Source: Cystobasidiopsis lactophilus
Taxonomy: Eukaryota; Basidiomycota; Agaricostilbomycetes; Agaricostilbales; Chionosphaeraceae
Direction: 5' to 3'
Assembly (NCBI GenBank): GCA_001599975.1
Contig: BCIO01000003.1
Coordinates: 682,001 to 746,000 of the forward strand
Length of the DNA stretch: 64,000 bases
In this document: positions 21,910-33,171 of the stretch, one piece after another
Numbering within the stretch: the stretch's first letter is position 1
Layout of the letters: every line of letters begins with the position of its first letter
Translations under genes and position numbers: made by a program
Notes under the pieces: model-generated
Database searches by the model: none
Told to the model about the DNA's origin: nothing
Seen by the model: only the letters and a program-made list of their open reading frames with translations

Positions 21910-22209
21910 ATGCAGAATCGCCGCGAAAGCCCTGGCGTGGATGCGATGCCCTTTTTTGAAGGAAACAGCTTGCCCTGGGAAGACGAAGAGGAGGAGATCG
22001 AGGCGCCCAGTCCACCCGGCTCTCCCTCGCGCCAGCGAAGAGGCATCGTACGACCGCATCTCACCAGGTGGTGGTATGCGCGGTCCGTTTGGGAAAGGAC
22101 ACCACGCGCGGTTCTTGCGACCATCGGTCTTGCCGCCCTCTTCTTCCTCCTCTGGCAACTCGCCAATCTATTCGCCCTACCATCTGTGCAACACACTTTA
22201 CTTCGATGA
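21910..22209 (+). CDS. Small single-pass membrane protein, unknown
   Basis: 99-codon frame. It has an acidic, proline-rich N-terminal half (SLPWEDEEEEIEAPSPPG, SPSRQRRGIVRPHLTRWWY), then a single helix AVLATIGLAALFFLLWQLA near the C-terminus. The profile of a tail- or signal-anchored protein makes it more believable than its antisense frame, which is long but has no domain character. No family recognised; it might be the first exon of a longer gene. Confidence 0.42.
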   Translation: MQNRRESPGVDAMPFFEGNSLPWEDEEEEIEAPSPPGSPSRQRRGIVRPHLTRWWYARSVWERTPRAVLATIGLAALFFLLWQLANLFALPSVQHTLLR

Positions 22210-22733
22210 TCAACTGCCCTTCACTTCGCCGTCCTCGTCTCAGCTTGCGCTCCTCTCTCTTTTGGTTGGGCGCGTCGGTTGTATTGGGCAACCGGCGATT
22301 TGGCGCGGTCTGTGTGTTGATAGTGGATTGAAGGATCGATGTGACGTGCGTAGCTTTGAGTTCCTTTCATCTGCGGGAAGGGCGGTGCTTACGAAGGGAA
22401 CAGGTTTTGGGAGGCATGGCGAGGATCACCACTTCGAGCATACGGGCCTGCTTTTTCTTTTTAATACCTGGTGTATGTCCTATCTCCTATCTTTACCAAA
22501 GTGATGCGAGACTGACACCCGGAGCGCAGTTTGGCTTTGGAGTCCTTCAGTGGCAGGACAACATAATGTGCAGGAGAATTTTTGGACAGGAAATGGACAC
22601 TTAGCATGGACACTTGATACCTCGCACTAATGATGCATTGTACTACAACTTCACGACTCCCATAATCCCTCGGAAGGGGAGAGCTTACGCGTTCGACCCT
22701 AAAGCGTGCGAGCACTCTTGTTCTCGTCCCGTC
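22210..22733. other. Intergenic region upstream of NAS2
   Basis: About 520 bases with no supported gene; the 164-codon minus-strand frame across 22461-22955 overlaps the NAS2 first exon and lacks domain character. Confidence 0.4.
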
Positions 22734-23636
22734 ATGAATCAGATGGGTCGCAGTCTGGACATCCATCTGCCCGAGCACAAACAGCCTCTCAGACAAAGCT
22801 CTTCCAGCGGCGTGAACGTGATACCCGCTGGCGACGGGAGCAGCGCCCGCCAGCAAGCTCTGATTTTGATGGAGGTGGGTCGGCGCTCTTGCTCGCTCTG
22901 TCTTGCCCGTCTTAGCGGCAATTGCGAACAGCGCAAGAAAGACACCGAAGAGCAAATCGCTGCTTTGGTCGAGGTCCTCAAGTCGGTGAGAGCGCTCACC
23001 ATTTGCTGCGCCTGGTCAAGGGCTGACTTTCGCGCATCAGCACAATGCCGACTTCAGCACTGCTTTGATCGATTCCCAAGGCTTTCCAAGAGCAGACATC
23101 GATGTGGCGGCCATCCGAACCGCCCGAGCTCGCATCATTCACCTCAGAAACGACTTGAAATCGCTCACCGACCAAATCGGCCTCGCCCTCCAGAATTTTT
23201 TCGAGAACGCACCACCTCCTGCCGAGCCAGCAGAGATGGATGTGGATGCTTCAGATGACCAACCCTTTGCCAAGACCGATGGAGTGGCGCCCGACTCGCC
23301 AGCTGCCGAGGCCGGGCTCCTGCGCGGAGACAAGATCGTCAAGTTTGGCCATATCACCCAGCTCAATCACGAAAACTTGAAAGCGTTGCCTCCTTTTCTC
23401 GCACAGCAAGAAGGGAAGCAAGTCACGTTGGTGGTCTTGCGGGATGGCCAGCAGCTGGAGTTGTCGGTGAGCAGAAGCCCCCTTGAGATGGCAGCGGTAT
23501 TCTCATTCGCCTCGGCACTTCCAGTTGACACCAAGGAAATGGAGTGGGCGTGGACTGTTGGGGTGAGTTGCCCTCGACTCTTGTTAAGTTCGCTGCTGAT
23601 GCCGCTTCGCCCAGTTGCCACATTGTACCGATTTGA
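22734..23636 (+). CDS. NAS2: 26S proteasome assembly chaperone Nas2 (PSMD9/p27)
   Basis: Chaperone that binds the C-terminus of Rpt5 during assembly of the 19S regulatory particle base. Five exons give 226 residues: 22734-22874, 22932-22985, 23041-23466, 23525-23562 and 23615-23636. The N-terminus is extended (MNQMGRSLDIHLPE...). The coiled-coil segment is ARQQALILMERKKDTEEQ, then DSQGFPRADIDVAAIRTAR, the family hallmark. A PDZ domain follows (DGVAPDSPAAEAGLLRGD, DKIVKFGHITQLN, VTLVVLRDGQQLELS). The small final exons restore the conserved end WSGRGLLGCHIVPI. The first intron is a multiple of three (57 nt), so an unspliced reading looks open; the family alignment argues for splicing. Confidence 0.92.
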
Positions 23637-23795
23637 GCCTCTTCCTTGGTCCCCTTGTAACATCGCACAACTTCCTCTCGATACTGTCTGGGACCACGTC
23701 TCTGTCTGCGACTTCACCGCCTCGCGTGTCGGGCAAAGACCGACTCGTCTTGTCCTTCTCCTCCTCACTTCACCCTTTCCCATTCTTTCTGCGCT

Positions 23796-25132
23796 ATGAA
23801 GTCCGACAAGAGCTGGTCTCGAATTGTCGAAGGTGAGCTGCCGCCGCGAGCTGCCCTCCCCCTAAACTAACGAGTTCGCCACCGGCAGGCGCTACCAAGC
23901 CCAAGGTTCGTTCCAAGACTCGTTGCAGAGATGAGTTATTGAGTAAACCTACAGCGCATGACCGCCAAGTACAAGTACGCCAAGCCCATATTTGAGGCCT
24001 GCAAGAACGACCCTGCGGGTTTTTCTGTCATTTGCCGAGCCCTGCAAGTCCGCCTGCATGACTTCAATCCGACCGTGGTGCTGAAAGGCCTGATCCTTGC
24101 CCACTGCTGCATCAACAACGGAGAGGGAGACAAGGTAGGACCCGAACTTCTCGTCTTTCATCATTGCTGGGTCGAATGCTGACGGCCTATGCCAGGTCCT
24201 GGCCGGCATCGCTCGCGGCAAACTCAACTTCCGCGTCATCTCCAATCGCTCCTCGATGCCGCTCAACATCGTGCGCTATTCCAAGTATCTAGACAAGCGA
24301 GTCGCGACCTTGGTTAAGACCGGCGCCGACGTTGTCAAAGCCAAGATTGACTACAGCGAGCACCCGGGAGCCGCCATGGGAGAGAAAGCGACTCGGATGA
24401 AGCGTCTCTCAGTGCAGACTGGACTCATCAAGGAGACCGAGGCCATTGAGAGCCTCATGGCCACACTCAATGACGCTTTGCTTGACTTCGATCTTGAAGA
24501 CGATGACTCGCTCATCGAGCAAGCGCTCGGTTTGCTGTTCCGAGACCTTTTCATGAGCGCCCAGGCTCTGTGCGAAGGCATCATCAACATCCTGAGTAGG
24601 TCCCTGGCCCTCCTCTGTGCAAGGCCTTACAGCCGGTTGACCGTGTGCCTTGCTCAGAGCACTTCTTCGACATGTCTCCTGAAGATGGGCGTCGAAGTCT
24701 TAAGGTATACATCAAGTGTGTCTCGTCCATCCAAGCGGTTGAAGGCATCCTGTGAGCGCTTTGCCTGACAAAGTTGGCGCAATAGCTCATCCCAAGAGTG
24801 CTTACAGCGATACTGCTCGCGAGCGTGGACATATGTACGCGATCAACGACCTGAAGACCCCGCCCATCTCACTGGCCGCGCGCTTGGAAGCTTGGCTCGA
24901 TCAAAACGAAGGCGACAAGCCCGGCAGTCGCCGCAGTGCCTGCCCAACTCTGCCGCCCAAGGACTCCCCCAAGCCGGCCACTATCACCAAGGAATCCTTC
25001 AAATCGTCGGCCAGTGCTCGCCAGGCGTTCTCCGAAAACATCGGCAGGGCTCAGCAAGTCGTCTTTCCGGAGAGGTCGTCGCAGAAAGGCTCGCGCTATT
25101 CGTCAGTCGAGAGCGTGGCAGAGATCCTGTAG
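23796..25132 (+). CDS. AP180/YAP180-type clathrin assembly protein (ANTH domain)
   Basis: Endocytic adaptor that binds PtdIns(4,5)P2 and clathrin at the plasma membrane. Exons: MKSDKSWSRIVEG, ATKPK, then MTAKYKYAKPIFEACKND with VVLKGLILAHCCINNGEGDK, then VLAGIARGKLNFRVISNR, SMPLNIVRYSKYLDKRV (matching the IVRxYxxYLD motif of ANTH domains). A later exon reads KHFFDMSPEDGRRSLKVYIK, then the last exon, beginning DTARERGHMYAINDLK. The C-terminal region after the ANTH fold is short (SRRSACPTLPPKDSPKP to SSVESVAEIL), with no visible NPF repeats, so the protein is smaller than yeast Yap1801/1802. Introns are 45-70 nt with regular GT-AG ends. Confidence 0.85.
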
Positions 25133-25622
25133 TTGAATGCAATATCCTTCACTCCTTACATGCCATTCAAACCCTGTTTACTCGAGCGGGGTGAATTTCG
25201 CCACCAGCAGCGCGAGCGAGTGCGCACTCTCCACACCTTTTCACTTCCGTCCGCCAAAGGGCTTGCGCCTTGGCTCCATCTCTTCTTCTCCTGTTTATAT
25301 ACGCTTAGTTGATTGCCCCACGCTGAGGCGGCAGCACCCGAGATGGCTGCTGCTGCCGACGCCGACCTCCTTCATTTAAGGCGCGTTGCGGATTGTCCTC
25401 CGTCTGGCTTTCAAATCACCTCTAGAGCGATCTCGGACTAGACCTGTTGCCTCTTGGTGGCCCGAGACACCCCTCAAATGCCTTATGAGCGACACATTCC
25501 TGCCAAATTCCTCGGGCCTCGTTGCGCATTCCGGACGTGTTTGTGCTTTGCAGATCACTCTCCGCCTCCGCAATTGAGTCTTCAGCTGCATTATTTTCTC
25601 TTGAAGAGCAAACCACTCCAAG

Positions 25623-27678
25623 ATGCGCCTGCCCGCTGCCCTAATTTTCCTGTTGCCGAGCGCTCTGGCCCAAAGCTTGCTCAAAGACAGCAAGTCTCTT
25701 CTCACTTACTTATTGACTTTGGCAATGCTGTTCAGCTAATGTTCTGGAATCGTCGACAGCCCTGGTCAAGCCTCCGTCGTGGAAACTACAACGACTTGCA
25801 CCCGCTGACCACAAGATCAATCTCCAAATCTCGCTCACTTCCGCTCGCCAGGCCGAGTTCGAGCAACGCCTTGAACGTATCGCGGACCCCGATTCTCAAG
25901 AGTACGGTCAACACCTCAGCTTGGAGGACGTCAACGCTTTCGCCGCAGCGGACACAGACGGCCTTGACAAAGTGCTGAAGTGGATTGAAGCGCACGGCAT
26001 CTCTGCGCCGTTCCTGTCGCCTACGAAAGACGTCGTCTCGTTCTCTACCAACATCGAAACGGCTTCTCGGCTTTTGCAAACGGAGTACCACATCTACACT
26101 CATGAAGACTCTGGCACGGCCGCCGTCGCTGTCCCGCAATACCACCTACCCAAGGAGATCCACTCTCACGTCGAGTTCATCCACCCCACCACCTTGCTAC
26201 ACGTGAAACAGGCGGCCGACGCATCCATTCCGGTAGAGTTGGCTGGCTTCGAGCGGTTCACCAAGCGTCGATCTCCGCCGCCCAACGCAGACTGCTCCCG
26301 GATTCCTTCCATCAAATGCATTAAGAAGGAGTACCAGCTGGAGAAATATTGCCCAAGCTCGCGCAAGTCGACCATCGGTATCGTGAGTGACACAATGCGC
26401 GCGGGTGGTGTTGTTCTGAAGGCTGCTGATTTTCGTTATAGGCCACCTACGACGGCGACACTGCTTCCCAGAGCGATCTGGACTTGTTTCTTCGGCGATC
26501 TGATGTGTCTGCCCCTGGCGCATCGTTTGGCGTCCTGTCCGTCCAGGGTGGTCTGGCCAACGGCAGTATTCCAACCTGCGGCGAGGGCCAGGCTGACCTG
26601 GAACTCGCCACAGCCTTTGGATACCCGCACAAGACAACTGTCTATCAAGTCGGTGGCCTCCCATCTTACCAAGAGTTCGGTCCTGGCGATCCGCCGTTCC
26701 TCGAATGGGCTCAATTTGTCTTGCAGCAAAAGAATGTAAGGTTTACCTCTCCTTGGGTCCATCATCGCTAAGCCACGTACATAGCCCCCTCTGGTCCTGA
26801 CGACGTCTTATCACTCTATTGAAGCAAACGTGCCAAAGTCTTACGCCGTGCAGACCTGCAAAGTCATGGGCCGCCTGGCTTCCAGGGGTATCACCCTCCT
26901 CTTCTCATCGGGCGACCATGGTGTCGGCCAAGACACGGATTGTGTCCCTTACAACACGACCAAGACCCTCTTCACGCCTTATTTCCCTTCCGTTTGCCCT
27001 TATGTGCTCTCAAGTAAGCCATTACTCTATCATAGCCGCCCTTACCCATGTGTTCCCCTGCAGTCGGTGCCACCGAGAACATTTTGCAGGAGAAGGCCGC
27101 CGCCGCCTTTGCTTCGGGCGCCGGTTTCTCCAACTACTTTCCTCGTCCCTCTTATCAGGACGCGGCTGTCACCACCTATCTGAAGAAGTATGTCAAGAAC
27201 CAGTACAAAGGATCGTACAATCCAAAAGGTCGAGCTTACCCAGACTTGAGCGCGTGAGTCCGCCCAACTTCACTGGCCTGCCATTCACTGAAAACCTTGC
27301 AACAGCATCGGTGTCAACTTGCCTCAAGCCTGTCGTGAACAGTACACCACCAACTTCAACGGCACTTCGGCCTCAACTCCCATCTCGGCGGGCATTTTTG
27401 CTCAAATCAACGACGCGCTGTTGTCGCGTGGGCGGCCATCTCTCGGATGGGTCAACCCGCTCCTCTACAAGAAGCTGCACGCGGGATTCCATGATATCAC
27501 GGTTGGCTCCTCGTTCGGATGTAACACGACGGGTTTTCCAGCAGCTCCAGGTTGGGACGCTGTCACAGTGCGTTTCATCCCTCTGGCTCGTTCTTGCTCT
27601 TGCTCAAGGAGTATCGGTATGCAGGGCTGGGGTTCACCCCGCTTCAAGGACATTCTCAAGCTGCTCGAATGTCACTAG
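25623..27678 (+). CDS. Secreted sedolisin (S53 tripeptidyl-peptidase-type protease)
   Basis: Acid-acting serine-carboxyl peptidase. The signal peptide is MRLPAALIFLLPSALA. The prodomain (PADHKINLQISLTSARQ, DSQEYGQHLSLEDVNAF, RLLQTEYHIYTHEDS) is followed by the catalytic domain. The Glu and Asp of the S53 site are in CGEGQADLELATAFGY (E-x3-D), the oxyanion Asp in LLFSSGDHGVG, and the nucleophile in FNGTSASTPISAG. The calcium site is at the end (HDITVGSSFGC, APGWDAVTGWGSPRFKD). Six or more introns interrupt it; GCTGTCACA joins to GGCTGG to restore VTGWGSP. The exon 1-2 junction near 25683 is unresolved: the available donor and acceptors do not give a clean frame to ALVKPPSWKLQRL. Likely an extracellular nutrient protease. 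Confidence 0.85.
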
Positions 27679-27791
27679 GCAGCTTGTGCAGCCAACAGGC
27701 CAGGAATGCGACCGCGGCGCCGCTTGGTTGTACATCTCAATCATAGAACTGTAACATTGCCATAATCACACTCTACTCTGCACAAGACTGC

Positions 27792-28991
27792 TCAGAGCTT
27801 ATGATCGCCTTTGCCCAGCGATTCCAAGAGGTCGAAGTAAGGGGAGGCTTCGAAACGCAGAGCCTCGTCCGACGCGGTGGCATCCCAGCTGTGGGCAGAG
27901 CTATTGAAAATGCGTCTTCCAGAGTGCGGGAGAGGCAACATACGTGAACTGGGCGGCCTCAGGCTTGATGACTTTCGCTTTGGAAATGTCGCCGCCACAG
28001 GCGGCTAAAACCTTGATGGCCGTGCCGCATTCGATTTCCAGCTACATGTCTTCTCTTTAGCGCTGTCAGTCCTTAATGCGAGTCTAGAAGCTCACGCTGA
28101 TGAAGCGCCCGGTTGCCGCCTCGATGGTATCGCCGACGGTGAGAAGGCCATGGTTGGCGAGCACGGCGGACCTCTTTGAGCCGATCGCCTTGCAGATACG
28201 CTTGCTCTCCGCAGTGTCCAGCACCTTCAGCATGTGATGAGATTGATCCTGGAGCTACTGGGTAAACAGGACGCACAACGCCTCCGTGCTGCTCGTAGAT
28301 TGCGCAATCGTTGTAAAAGACGCAAGCGTCCTGCGAAAACATTGGCAGCTCGATGCCCAGTGCCGAGAAGGCTTTCGCGTTGGGCGAGTGAGAGTGACAA
28401 ACGGCGTTCGCCTCGGGCCGTGCGTTGTGGATTTCACTGCTCGCACGGCGTTCGCTTCGTCATTCAGACTTCAGGAAGCGCCGACTCACGAATGAATGAC
28501 GAAAGCTGCTTGATTGTAATAGCACCTCTCAGGCTTGCCTCCAGCGACGATGTTGCCTTGATGATCAATCAAGAGCAGGTCGGATGCCTGCATCATTGAG
28601 AAATGGCGACCAAAGGGAGTCACCCAGAATTGGTCGGGGTGCTCGGGGTCACGGACGGTCAGGTGGCCAGCTGCCATTTCGCAAAGGCCCAAATGAGCGA
28701 ACACTCTGCACGCAAGCTACATAAATAGCGCTTCGGCTCGCGAGACCACTGCAATTCACCTGCAGGTCAACGCTTCGTCAGAATTGACATTGGGACACCG
28801 CAAGAAGCTCACCTATAGGCTAGAGCAAGTCTCTCCTTCAAGTACTGCCTCTCATCTTCCACGTTCTTGAAAGTTGGTGGCGGAGGGCCGTAATAAAAGC
28901 CTCTTGAGACGTTTTGCTGGTCGGCATTGGTCGGCGCTGGGCCATTGGTGGAGGGCGCGTTGTTGTTAGCTACGTTCAGACCGGGCGCCAT
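27792..28991 (-). CDS. Class II aldolase/adducin-domain protein
   Basis: Zinc-site fold shared by fuculose/rhamnulose-phosphate aldolases and adducin. The N-terminus is disordered (MAPGLNVANNNAPSTNG, then GFYYGPPPPTFKNVEDE, RQYLKERLALAYR). Later exons give VFAHLGLCEMAAGHLTVRDP, FGRHFSMMQASDLLLIDH, then HNARPEANAVCHSHSPNAK with the His-x-His metal pair, and RSAVLANHGLLTVGDTIEA with the third His. The end is FEASPYFDLLESLGKGDHKL. All junctions (for example GGCGTT to GTGCTGGAC) have GT-AG ends. A Glu normally used as acid-base in the aldolases is not obvious, so activity may differ. Substrate unknown; fungal homologs are generally uncharacterised. Confidence 0.85.
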
Positions 28992-29130
28992 TCTGCTATC
29001 GTCGTCGTTGTCGGCACCCAACCAATTTAGGCCCATTGAGCGCAACGCGGCTACAAAAATCAGAAAGGACATGTCGCTCAAGTCCGGGCCTCGCTGACTG
29101 CCGAGCGGACAACTTCCACCCCCTCAGCGA

Positions 29131-29785
29131 AAATGGACATTTCCAAAGTCGACATTGACTACCCTCTGTGCGTTCCTGAGACGTTGGCCAAGACGAGAAC
29201 TGAACGCTTCGGTGCAGCACGATCGTCTACGCCATCCTGGGCGCAGGGTTAACGCTGCTGCTGAAGTTCGTCTGGACGAAATTCATTCGGCCTCCGTCTA
29301 AGACTGTTCGTTTTCGCGTCCTTTCGCCCTCACCAGACACAGACTGAAAGCAGATGCGCCACCAGGGCTTCGGGCGGGGAGCGCCAGGCTTTCAAACAGT
29401 ACGCGACTTTGTGGCCCTCTTGTTGCTTTGTTGCCGAAAAGGGTAGAAATTCAACTGTTTTATTTGGCCACGTCGAGCAGAGCGTTAGGAAGGCTTGGGT
29501 GCCAGCAGACCAAGCGCCAGGCTATGGTCAGTCCAGCGTTCCTCTTCCAAGCAGGGGGAAGGCGTGTGCTCAAATCGCCGTGGGGTGGGATGCGCAGTGT
29601 CGATGAACGGGCGAGTGGCGGTTGAAGAGATCGACCTCAGGCCTGGCGCCCAAACGACTGCCGCTGGTGGCAAGAAACCTAAGCCTCTGCCGACCAAGAC
29701 GGTCCCGCCAGCGGAGAACGAATGGCTCCCGCCTTCGGCCTCGGTGGGCAAGCGCGCCGCTTCGTCCAAGTACCGCAAGAAGTAG
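29131..29785 (+). CDS. Small single-pass membrane protein, splicing unresolved
   Basis: Exon 1 MDISKVDIDYPL joins across a 50-nt intron to TIVYAILGAGLTLLLKFV, a clear membrane helix followed by WTKFIRPPSK. A later coding-like segment, about 29600-29785, reads VEEIDLRPGAQTTAAGGKK, KPLPTKTVPPAENEWLPPS, SVGKRAASSKYRKK and ends at a stop, a basic cytosolic tail as seen in small ER membrane proteins. The middle (29340-29600) contains several possible short exons and I could not choose between them. That both ends belong to one gene is inference from spacing and orientation. It is divergent from the aldolase-family gene, with only about 140 bp between the starts. Confidence 0.45.
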
Positions 29786-30149
29786 CCTAGCCTCCTCTCT
29801 GTCGGTTGTGCAAGGACGTCCCCCCATTTCGTGTCTGTGCTTCTTGTACCATAATAACCTCTTTTTGTTGGGCAAGAGGGCATTGTTTTCCTACTCGTGT
29901 AAAACATCTTGCTCTTTCGCTTTTCGACGAGAAAGTCTTTACTCTCCCTTGTTCCGTGCTCACTTTTTGGGTCCCTCTTAGCACACAAGGAGTACAAGCA
30001 TCGTATTTTGCGGCTCCAGATTTCATCAATGCGCCACGTCTACTCCTTTTACACCCAGTTCATCAAGGCACAAGTGAGGGTTTGCATAGTCCGTTTTTGG
30101 GGTATGTCTTTGGGGCTCCAGCAGCAGGCCTTTGACGTCTAGAGGCTGC

Positions 30150-31329
30150 TCAGACGGCGGTCTTGACGTCGGGCGTGCCAGCGACTTTTTCGTCGTGCGC
30201 GGTCGCATCGGCAACTGGGACGGCCGGGGCAGCAGCAGGAGCGGTGCTCGTAGTGGCAGCGGCAGCGGGTGGCGTGGCGGGCTTCTTCGAGTCGGCAATG
30301 CGCTTGGCTTCCTGTGGAGGGCAATGATGCAGCAGTGAACATTCGTCCGCACGCTGTAGGAAGGAGACGGCCAGACCTCGTGGACGTCCTGGACGGTCTG
30401 CGTGGTCTGGGTGTAGAAAGAGAAGACCTTGGAGCCGAAAGGCGACTGCAGGGCTTTGGAGTAGTAGTCGCGGCCAATCTGAGTGAAGCCCAACGACGAC
30501 AATCAGACCTGGAAAGGGCTCCACAGGGGAGAAGCCATAACGCACGTTCAATGCCTTGGAAGCAGACTCTTGGACGTGCAGCTTGGAGTCGGTCGTCGAA
30601 GCCAAGTTGGTGGCTGGTGGAACACGCAACCAAGAATTTTTCAGACTCCTCCTTGGCATACCGCTAGAGGAAGGAGCGCCACCGACCTTTCTGGGAGATG
30701 TTGTGCTTCTGGTCGACCTCCTGGGCCTTGGCGAAGGTCTGGTCCTTCAGCGGGTTGAAGAAGGTCAAGAATCGGTTGGAGATGCCGTATTGCTCTGTTT
30801 GAAGGCGATGGACATCAGCAAGAGCGCATATGATGGGGTCCAGGGCAGCACGCACGGTCAAGCTTGATGGCCTGCTGCACGGCCTGGTCGCTCAAGACGT
30901 AGCCGTGGGCCAAGAGCTCAGCAGCCACAGCGGATCTCTGTTCGCGGCGCAGCAAAATGCTCAGCCAGGCAATCCTAGAGAAGCAGAAGAGCAGCAGCAA
31001 CGAACGGGCTTGTGATCCTGGGTGATGTCGTCCTCGTGGTGGACCTCGCCAGGCTCGAGGCCGGCAGCAGCAGTGGCTGGGGTAGCAGCTGCGGCAGCAG
31101 ATCCAGTCGCTCCAGAAGTGATGGTGAGCTGGCTGCCGTCCAGGTGGCCGCCGTTGAGCAAGGCAGCAGTCTTGGCCGCCGACTCTTTGGCGAAGACAAC
31201 AGTGGCGGAGCCGCCTTCGAGCGCAATCGACTCAATTGAGCCGCAGAAGCCGACGAAGTTGCCCAGAGACTCCTTGGTCGACGTCGAGGACACGCCAGAG
31301 ATGTGGATGGTGCGGGATTCAGCGGACAT
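30150..31329 (-). CDS. RRM protein of the fungal Vip1 type
   Basis: RNA-binding protein. The RRM is at the N-terminus: MSAESRTIHISGVSSTSTKE, SIESIALEGGSATVVF, ALLNGGHLDGSQLTI. It is followed by an alanine-rich linker and an acidic segment EPGEVHHEDDITQDHKP. Later exons give SAVAAELLAHGYVLSDQAVQ, FNPLKDQTFAKAQEVDQKH, then SPFGSKVFSFYTQTTQTVQD, VHEEAKRIADSKKP, and an alanine/proline-rich end (DEKVAGTPDVKTAV). This order (RRM, helical middle, SKVxSFYT...QVxDIHEEA) is that of S. pombe vip1. The role in fungi is poorly known; in S. pombe it is a non-essential RRM protein. Introns are about 55-60 nt; exact limits of the middle exons are approximate. Confidence 0.82.
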
Positions 31330-32025
31330 GGTGGGATGCGGAAGAGGAGCGTCATCGCCTCAAAAGGGCCTTCGCTTCCTCTTGCGCAGCTGCGGCCACC
31401 TGAATTACCGCTGATGTGTGGTTTTGGATGTGCTGTCTTGCTCGGAGCTGACCTGAATGAGTCCCGCTGGTCCTAGGCAGAGCGCTATGGCCCCTTCGCT
31501 TGTTCGCTGCCCTGCCCCCAACTTGCTGCTTGTCCGCTTGATCGCTGGCGCGTTAGATGCTCATATGACCTCATGGAAATGATCTGGATGGTTGTGCCTT
31601 TTGCTGTAGATCCCAGACTTGGCCTGTTTGTGCTCGAGAAGCGTCATTGTTCGTCGACTCTCAAGGGCACTTAAACCCATTCCTTGGACCAGGCCTATTC
31701 AGCTCGAGTCGCCCGCACTGGAAGATGTCAAGGAGGCAGTGATGTTCAGCGCGCTCCTCGGAAGTCACCGCCACTTGCACATTTGCCGCCTGGGAGACTG
31801 CTTGATGGCTCATCTTGCCACTGCTCGGCGTTTTACCGCCAGTGGCCGACGCGATTTGAAGGGTTCTTATACTGTATGCTCGTCTGTTCGATAGAACGCG
31901 GGTACCGAGGAGCAGGAGGCGAGGAGCTCAGAGCTTCCTCGGTGCCGCCGCCACTTTCCGTTCGCCACTGGCTGAGGGACTTGCTCTTGACCCACCATTC
32001 TCTCTTCGCATTAAAAAGAATTTCA
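31330..32025. other. Intergenic region
   Basis: About 700 bases upstream of both the Vip1-type gene (minus) and a hypothetical gene (plus). The frame 31684-32283 is open but its first 110 codons lack protein character; only its last part is used in the next feature. Confidence 0.35.
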
Positions 32026-32943
32026 ATGCAGTGGGGTCAGCAGTATGCTGCGCTTCCTTGGGGCCAACAGAATCCTGCTGACGGAAGATCCTTGCATGTC
32101 GTGAAGGTATCATGCCAACGGGTATGCTCCCTTGATCAATTAGAGGCAGAGGACCGACACCTCACACCGAATCCCTCAATTTTCTTCGGCTCTCACAGAC
32201 AAAGTCCAGCTGGTCAAGCACCCGTCTATGCCGCAAATATAAGCATAGCGCGAGCGTCAGTTTATCCAATCTCGTCCTTTTGACTCTCACAAAATTCAAA
32301 ATAGCCATCATCGTCCTGTGTCGCAACCCGGACAACCGAATCCACATTTCCAGAGACCTCGACGTGAGGAGGCATTGGCAGGCCCCGGATTACGAGTTCA
32401 AGCTCCGTCTCCATCATCATACAGCTCGGAGACGTCGTCTGGCGAGGCATCTCCCGAGGAAGCCCCCGTATCGCCATACTGGCGTAAGTGTCTCTTGTGT
32501 TCGTGATGATTTTTGTGAACTGGGAGATCACAAAAGACCTTAAACCAACAGACCATCATGAGGCCCAGCCTCTGGCTGCGCCATTTGATCAACTGAGAAG
32601 GGAACAGCGTCAGAGAGAAGGCGAAGCGTGGCGGCGTCAACAAGAAGCAGATGCTACGTGGGCAATAATGCGACAACAACCAGCACAACGACGAGCCGGA
32701 AACGATCCCTTTCGCCGGCTACTTTTGGCGGCGCCGAGCCACACAGACTCTAACGAAAGAGCCACACAACTTGTGCACTCGCCGCAATCTGGTCACAGAG
32801 AATATCGAAACTTTGGCCGAGAAATCGCAGTAATCAGGTCTCGCTTGGCAGATTGGAGATACCGCGATCAGCGTCTCCAGGATGAAGCACTACTCAGGCA
32901 ATTGGAAATCTACCAAAGGGTGCAGGCCCAATATCCGCAGTAG
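32026..32943 (+). CDS. Hypothetical glutamine/arginine-rich protein
   Basis: Likely exons: MQWGQQYAALPWGQQNPADG from 32026; an uncertain second exon; one from 32305 with HHRPVSQPGQPNPHFQ, SYSSETSSGEASPEEAPVSP; and a last one joined TACTGGC to ACCATCATGAG giving PYWHHHEAQPLAAPFDQL. The end is helical and charged: RREQRQREGEAWRRQQEAD, REYRNFGREIAVIRSRLADW, LRQLEIYQRVQAQYPQ. The spliced intron at about 32486-32552 has a GTAAGT donor. Composition suggests a disordered N-terminus and a coiled-coil C-terminus. No family recognised; the 5' model is tentative. Confidence 0.45.
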
Positions 32944-33171
32944 TAATTTATGTGAAATGTTGACCCTTCCTCCGCGTCTCCGTGGCTAACACCTCGGCTG
33001 CCTTGCGTTCCTCCGTCATTTGCCACGCCTGATGCCGCTGCAAAAATTCTTCATAACCCTGCATCCCATTGAGAACGAACCCCGCGCCGTGCAAAACGAA
33101 AAAGACGATAGTACAATATTAAGAGAGTGCGCCCCACGATATAATCAACAAGTGTAGAGAAGAAATGGGCG

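Noticed and set aside
21340-22158. 272-codon open frame on the minus strand
   Set aside because: No domain character, low-complexity charged start, and it overlaps antisense a frame with a clear membrane helix; probably a chance open frame in GC-rich DNA.
22461-22955. 164-codon minus-strand frame with hydrophobic start
   Set aside because: Lies over the first NAS2 exons, which match the family closely.
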